Shown: one piece after another, positions 7,289 to 9,785 of the stretch | Layout: the number at the start of each line of letters is the position of its first letter | Position numbering within the stretch: the stretch's first letter is position 1 | Assembly: GCA_937925565.1 (NCBI GenBank) | Contig: CALALM010000064.1 | Location: 1-9,785, forward strand | DNA from: an uncultured Centipeda sp. | GTDB taxonomy: Bacteria > Bacillota > Negativicutes > Selenomonadales > Selenomonadaceae | DNA length: 9,785 nt | Direction: 5' to 3' | Translations under genes and position numbers: made by a program | Notes under the pieces: model-generated | Databases searched by the model: none | Told to the model about the DNA's origin: nothing | What the model saw: only the letters and a program-made list of their open reading frames with translations

Positions 7289-7675
7289 ATGGTCGGACTT
7301 GTGATTGTAACGCATAGTGCCGCGCTCGCCCACGGTGTTGCGGAGACCTGCCGCATGATGGCAAAGGACGCGCGCATTGCGATTGCGGGCGGCATGGAGG
7401 ACGGCGGTTTCGGGACGAGCTATGCGCGGATCGTTGCGGCGATTGATGCGGTGTATGGCGCGGATGGCGTTGTCATTCTCATGGACACGGGCAGCTCCAT
7501 CCTCACGGTCGAGACGATCCTTGAGGAGATGCCGGAGCGACGTCTGCGCATGGCAGACTGCCCCGTCGTTGAGGGAAGCGTTGTCGCCGCGATTGCCGCC
7601 GTCTGCGGAGCGAATCTCGACGATGTTGTGCGTCGTGCGGAGGAGACTCGCAAGGCGTGTAAGATTGGCGATTGA
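7289..7675 (+). CDS. dhaM: DhaM-like PTS phosphotransferase (EIIA-Man-type domain), orphan
   Basis: A 128-residue single-domain protein like the phosphotransferase subunit of PTS-dependent dihydroxyacetone kinase. In that system it takes phosphate from HPr and passes it to ADP held on DhaL, while DhaK binds the substrate. The ATG at 7289 is 1 bp after the terC stop, with GCGGAG (7275-7280) upstream. An upstream in-frame extension would overlap terC and is rejected. The N-terminus VGLVIVTHS puts the phosphorylatable histidine at H9. The family glycines follow in AGGMEDGGFGTS (33-44), then MDTGSS (65-70) matching the family's DLGSA block, and CPVVEGSVVAA (91-101) matching the A/C-P-x-VEGA block. 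It is the short one-domain form, without the HPr and enzyme I domains found in E. coli DhaM. Neither dhaK nor dhaL lies in the window, so partners are elsewhere or the protein does another PTS job. Its TGA stop (7673-7675) lies inside the -35 box of the next promoter. Confidence 0.86.
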   Translation: MVGLVIVTHSAALAHGVAETCRMMAKDARIAIAGGMEDGGFGTSYARIVAAIDAVYGADGVVILMDTGSSILTVETILEEMPERRLRMADCPVVEGSVVAAIAAVCGANLDDVVRRAEETRKACKIGD

Positions 7676-7700
7676 CAGCGAGAACCTGTGGTGTTACAAT
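7672..7700 (+). promoter_or_regulatory. near-consensus sigma-A promoter of the riboflavin operon
   Basis: TTGACA (7672-7677, perfect) and TACAAT (7695-7700, 5 of 6) are spaced by exactly 17 bp. The start of transcription would be near 7706-7708, just upstream of the FMN aptamer. The -35 box includes the dhaM stop codon, so the upstream operon ends without a terminator and its read-through transcripts must also pass the riboswitch. Confidence 0.88.
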
Positions 7701-7717
7701 AGCATACGAATGATGCT
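7701..7717 (+). repeat. short inverted repeat at the rib transcription start
   Basis: AGCAT (7701-7705) and ATGCT (7713-7717) are exact reverse complements separated by 7 bp. The repeat begins directly after the -10 box and overlaps the 5' strand of riboswitch helix P1. It shares GCATACG and a downstream TGATGC with the htpG leader inverted repeat. It could be an operator, or chance. Confidence 0.25.
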
Positions 7718-7847
7718 CTTTGAGGCGGGGTGCAAATCCCCACCGGCGGTATAGCCCGCAAGCCCCTGTGATGGGGCACGATTCGGTGAGATTCCGAAGC
7801 CGACAGTGAAGAAGGTGATTGCCTTCGCAGTCTGGATGAGAAAAGGC
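7715..7847 (+). promoter_or_regulatory. FMN riboswitch aptamer (RFN element)
   Basis: The conserved RFN blocks occur in order. Helix P2 is GGGG-TGCAAAT-CCCC (7727-7741). It is followed by ACCGGCGGTATAGCCCGC (7742-7759), the P3 core. The variable helix P4 is GCCCC-TGTGAT-GGGGC. P5 is TTCGG-TGAGATT-CCGAA, and then comes AGCCGACAGT. A variable P6 stem is built from GAAGG and CCTTC, and the closing block is GTCTGGATGAG. P1 is formed by GCTCTTT (7715-7721) with AAAAGGC (7841-7847), with imperfect pairing. It binds flavin mononucleotide in the nascent mRNA and lowers expression of the downstream rib genes when FMN is plentiful. The terminator downstream indicates transcriptional attenuation rather than ribosome-site sequestration. 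Confidence 0.96.
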
Positions 7848-7857
7848 GCGTCTATGG

Positions 7858-7892
7858 AAGGAAGCACGGATAGTTTTTATCAGTGATTCCTT
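7858..7892 (+). other. hairpin between FMN aptamer and terminator
   Basis: AAGGAA (7858-7863) pairs with TTCCTT (7887-7892), CAC (7865-7867) with GTG (7883-7885), and GATA (7869-7872) with TATC (7878-7881), around a GTTTT loop. Two single G/A mismatches (G7864/A7886 and G7868/A7882) sit between the helical parts, giving 13 Watson-Crick pairs. It follows P1 by about 10 nt and ends 13 nt before the terminator. It may act as a pause or spacer structure in the expression platform; no function is demonstrated. Confidence 0.45.
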
Positions 7893-7905
7893 GGGACGAT
7901 TTATG

Positions 7906-7943
7906 TGCCGCCGGAGGAGATTCTTCCGGCGGCATTTTATTTT
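7906..7943 (+). terminator. intrinsic terminator of the FMN riboswitch expression platform
   Basis: TGCCGCCGGA (7906-7915) pairs perfectly with TCCGGCGGCA (7925-7934), extended by a possible G-U at 7916/7924, with a short loop and the T-rich tail TTTTATTTT (7935-7943). It sits 59 nt after P1 and 72 nt before ribD. It is expected to form when FMN stabilises the aptamer. Its 3' arm repeats the aptamer 7-mer CCGGCGG found at 7743-7749, so its 5' arm could pair with the aptamer instead. Confidence 0.93.
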
Positions 7944-8015
7944 AGCAAATTGTGTTGTGTTCGCGTGGAGCACAACATCATCCTGCCAAGACGGCATAGA
8001 ACAGAACGGATCATT

Positions 8016-9119
8016 ATGAACGAACTTGACGAATCCTATATGCGCGAGGCTCTGCGGATTGCAGAGTACGCGCGCGGGCGCACCTCGCCGAATCCTTTGG
8101 TCGGCGCGGTCATCGTGCGAGACGGGGCGATCGTTGCGAGCGGTTGGCATCGCGCGGCGGGCGAGCCGCATGCGGAGATTCATGCGCTGCGCATGGCGGG
8201 CGAGCTTGCACGCGGGGCGACGCTCTATGTGACGCTTGAGCCCTGTGCGCATCACGGGCGCACAGGGCCATGTGCCGAGGCTGTGATTGCGGCAGGGCTC
8301 GCGCGCGTCGTCGTTGCGCTCTCTGATCCGAACCCCTTGGTCGCGGGGCGCGGCATCCATTTGCTCACGGCGGCGGGCATCGAAACTGCAACGGGGGTAT
8401 GCGAGGCGGAGGCGCGGCGGCAGAATGAGGTGTTCCTCAAATGGATCACGCAGAAGAGGCCCTTCGTCACGCTTAAGACGGCACTGACGCTTGACGGCAA
8501 GATCGCAAGCCACACGGGCAGGTCTCAGTGGATCACGGGGGAGGCAGCGCGTACGCGCGTGCACGAGTACCGCAATGCGTATGATGCAATTTTGGTCGGC
8601 ATTGGTACGGTGCTTGCGGATGATCCGAGCCTTACGACGCGTCTGCCTGACCGCACGGGACACAATCCTCTGCGCGTTGTACTCGACTCCGAGGCGCGTA
8701 CGCCGATGGATGCAAAGCTTGTGACGGACGGCGCGGCACCGACGCTGATCGCCGTGAGTGAGCGTGCCGACCAGCGTCGTGTAAATCTCCTCCGCGCCTG
8801 CGGCGCAGAGGTCGTGACGCTCGGTGCGGAGCGCGTGGACATCGCCGCTCTGCTCGACTGCCTCGGCGAGAGAGAGATCACATCCCTCTTCGTTGAGGGT
8901 GGAGCTACGGTGAACTGGTCGTTCCTTGCGGGCGGCTATGTGGACAAGGTTCACGCCTTCATCGCGCCGATGCTGATGGGCGGCGAGACGGCGAAAACGC
9001 CGATCGGCGGCAAGGGCTTTGACAGTCCGCAGGTGGCGCTGCACCTTGCGGATGTGACGGTGGAGCAGGTCGGTGCGGACATCCTCGTCACGGGATATCC
9101 GCGCGCGTCGGCGCAGTGA
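8016..9119 (+). CDS. ribD: bifunctional RibD: pyrimidine deaminase / 5-amino-6-(5-phosphoribosylamino)uracil reductase
   Basis: Catalyses the second and third steps of riboflavin synthesis: deamination of the GTP-derived diaminopyrimidine, then NADPH-dependent reduction of the ribose side chain, in the cytosol. It has 367 residues, normal for the fused enzyme. The ATG at 8016 gives MNELDESYMREAL, aligning with known RibD N-termini; only a weak ribosome site (GAACGGA, 8004-8010) precedes it. Longer in-frame forms would begin inside the terminator and are rejected. The deaminase domain (1 to about 145) has SPNPLVGAV (24-32), the zinc and catalytic motif HAE (H52, E54) and PCAHHGRTGPC with zinc ligands C77 and C86. 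DPNPLVAGRG follows. The reductase domain (about 148-365) has TLDGKIA (158-164), SQWITGEAAR, the nucleotide-binding region LVGIGTVLADDPSLTTR, and VEGGA (293-297). First gene of the operon; the next start is 9 bp downstream. Confidence 0.98.
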   Translation: MNELDESYMREALRIAEYARGRTSPNPLVGAVIVRDGAIVASGWHRAAGEPHAEIHALRMAGELARGATLYVTLEPCAHHGRTGPCAEAVIAAGLARVVVALSDPNPLVAGRGIHLLTAAGIETATGVCEAEARRQNEVFLKWITQKRPFVTLKTALTLDGKIASHTGRSQWITGEAARTRVHEYRNAYDAILVGIGTVLADDPSLTTRLPDRTGHNPLRVVLDSEARTPMDAKLVTDGAAPTLIAVSERADQRRVNLLRACGAEVVTLGAERVDIAALLDCLGEREITSLFVEGGATVNWSFLAGGYVDKVHAFIAPMLMGGETAKTPIGGKGFDSPQVALHLADVTVEQVGADILVTGYPRASAQ

Positions 9120-9128
9120 GGAGGCGTC

Positions 9129-9764
9129 ATGTTTACAGGAATCATTGAAGAGGTCGGCACCTTTGGCGGACTTTCGGGCGGCAATATCACGATTGGGGCA
9201 AAGCTCGTTCAGTCGGATGCGCATATCGGTGACAGCATTGCCGTGAACGGCATTTGTCTCACAGTGACACGGTTTGACACACACGGATTTCGCGCGGCGG
9301 TCATGCCGGAAACGATTCGACGCACATCACTTGCGGGACTTAACGCAGGTGCACCGCTCAACCTCGAACGTGCCCTGCTCCCGACGACGCGGCTTGGCGG
9401 ACACTTTGTCAGCGGACATATTGACGGTGTGGGTAAGATCACGGAGATGCACGAGGAGGGCAATGCGATCTTGATGACGGTTGCCGCAGGGAATGAGATC
9501 CTGCGCGGAATTGTCGAAAAGGGTTCGGTTGCACTTGACGGCATCAGCCTTACGGTCGCACGCGTGGGCACGTCAGATTTTACTGTCAGCCTCATCCCGC
9601 ATACGCGCACGGTAACAAATCTCGGTGCGAAGCACGTCGGCAGTCCGCTCAACATTGAGACGGATATTCTCGGGAAATATGCGCTGAAACTGCTCGGCAG
9701 CGAAAATTCTGCTGAGACGAGCGCAGGGCTGACGCGGGAATTTCTTTTGGAGCATGGATTTTAG
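9129..9764 (+). CDS. ribE: riboflavin synthase alpha chain
   Basis: Catalyses the last step of riboflavin synthesis, the dismutation of two 6,7-dimethyl-8-ribityllumazine molecules into riboflavin and the diaminouracil intermediate; the family works as a homotrimer. It has 211 residues, as usual. The ATG at 9129 follows AGGAGG (9119-9124), which overlaps the ribD TGA. Two lumazine-binding barrels are visible as an internal repeat. The first (1 to about 97) starts MFTGIIEEVG and carries DSIAVNGICLTV (35-46, with C43). The second (about 98-195) carries GSVALDGISLTVA (132-144). The linker GGHFVSGHIDGVG (90-102) contains the conserved H97. The C-terminal tail is helical, as needed for trimer formation. 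The symbol is ribE in Bacillus usage and ribC in E. coli. Confidence 0.97.
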   Translation: MFTGIIEEVGTFGGLSGGNITIGAKLVQSDAHIGDSIAVNGICLTVTRFDTHGFRAAVMPETIRRTSLAGLNAGAPLNLERALLPTTRLGGHFVSGHIDGVGKITEMHEEGNAILMTVAAGNEILRGIVEKGSVALDGISLTVARVGTSDFTVSLIPHTRTVTNLGAKHVGSPLNIETDILGKYALKLLGSENSAETSAGLTREFLLEHGF

Positions 9765-9774
9765 GAGAGATAGC

Positions 9775-9785
9775 ATGTCAGATTT
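9775..9785 (+). CDS. ribBA: start of the next riboflavin-operon gene, probably ribBA (truncated by window edge)
   Basis: Only ATG and the codons for Ser and Asp plus two bases are in the window. AGGAGA (9763-9768) overlaps the ribE TAG and is well spaced, so this is a real start. In Bacillota the order ribD-ribE-ribBA-ribH is common, and RibBA proteins (3,4-dihydroxy-2-butanone-4-phosphate synthase / GTP cyclohydrolase II) often start with a short Met-Ser/Asp-Phe-type leader. The identity is an inference from gene order; ribH is the alternative. Confidence 0.5.

Noticed and set aside
5704..7395. 563-codon open frame on the minus strand across htpG, terC and part of dhaM, and similar long minus frames at 4597-5622 and 7503-9284
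   Set aside because: The translations are rich in Arg, His and Leu without domains and lie opposite well-recognised genes. They follow from the GC-rich codon bias of the plus-strand genes.
7854..7886. 10-codon mini-ORF (ATG to TGA) in the riboswitch leader
   Set aside because: No proper ribosome site, and it coincides with the 7858-7892 hairpin. A frame this short is expected by chance.
7905..8015. Longer ribD start at GTG 7905
   Set aside because: It would begin at the base of the riboswitch terminator and add 37 residues absent from RibD proteins. MNELDESYMREAL at 8016 aligns with known N-termini.

Overview
The window reads as a chromosomal segment of a low- to mid-GC member of the Bacillota, most likely class Negativicutes (Selenomonas or a close relative). 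The evidence is Bacillus-type promoters (TTGACA-17-TACAAT), strong AGGAGG-type ribosome binding sites, an FMN riboswitch ahead of ribD-ribE with a further rib gene following, and a CgeB-type/GT4 glycosyltransferase cluster next to housekeeping genes. The genus is an inference from protein flavour and gene order. No search was run.

Left part (1-4475): four co-directional glycosyltransferase genes. Genes 1 and 3 are paralogues of the CgeB-like family (GT-B fold) and share the C-terminal signature SV-[NS]-PRTFEI-[ML]-AT. Gene 1 is cut by the left edge. Genes 2 and 4 are unrelated GT4-type enzymes with the E-x7-E motif. Together they probably build a cell-surface or appendage glycan, but the acceptor cannot be read from the window. 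Gene 4, and to a lesser extent gene 1, are clearly more AT-rich than the rest, so the cluster looks like a mosaic.

Middle (4476-7675): a strong promoter (4557-4585) and a leader with an inverted repeat (4603-4627) precede htpG, the bacterial Hsp90. It is followed within 9 bp and 1 bp by a TerC/YjbE-type membrane protein and a stand-alone DhaM-like PTS phosphotransferase. The tight spacing indicates one transcript. No DhaK or DhaL is in view.

Right part (7672-9785): a near-consensus promoter whose -35 box overlaps the dhaM stop codon drives an FMN riboswitch (about 7715-7847), a small hairpin and a strong intrinsic terminator (7906-7943). Then come ribD (bifunctional deaminase/reductase), ribE (riboflavin synthase alpha chain) and the first codons of the next gene, probably ribBA. 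This is a classic FMN-repressed riboflavin operon controlled by premature termination.

I see no mobile element, CRISPR array, tRNA or rRNA, and nothing that must be a new defence or metabolic system. The items most worth a second look are the htpG leader inverted repeat, the orphan DhaM in an htpG-terC transcript, and the riboswitch expression platform, whose terminator repeats part of the aptamer sequence.
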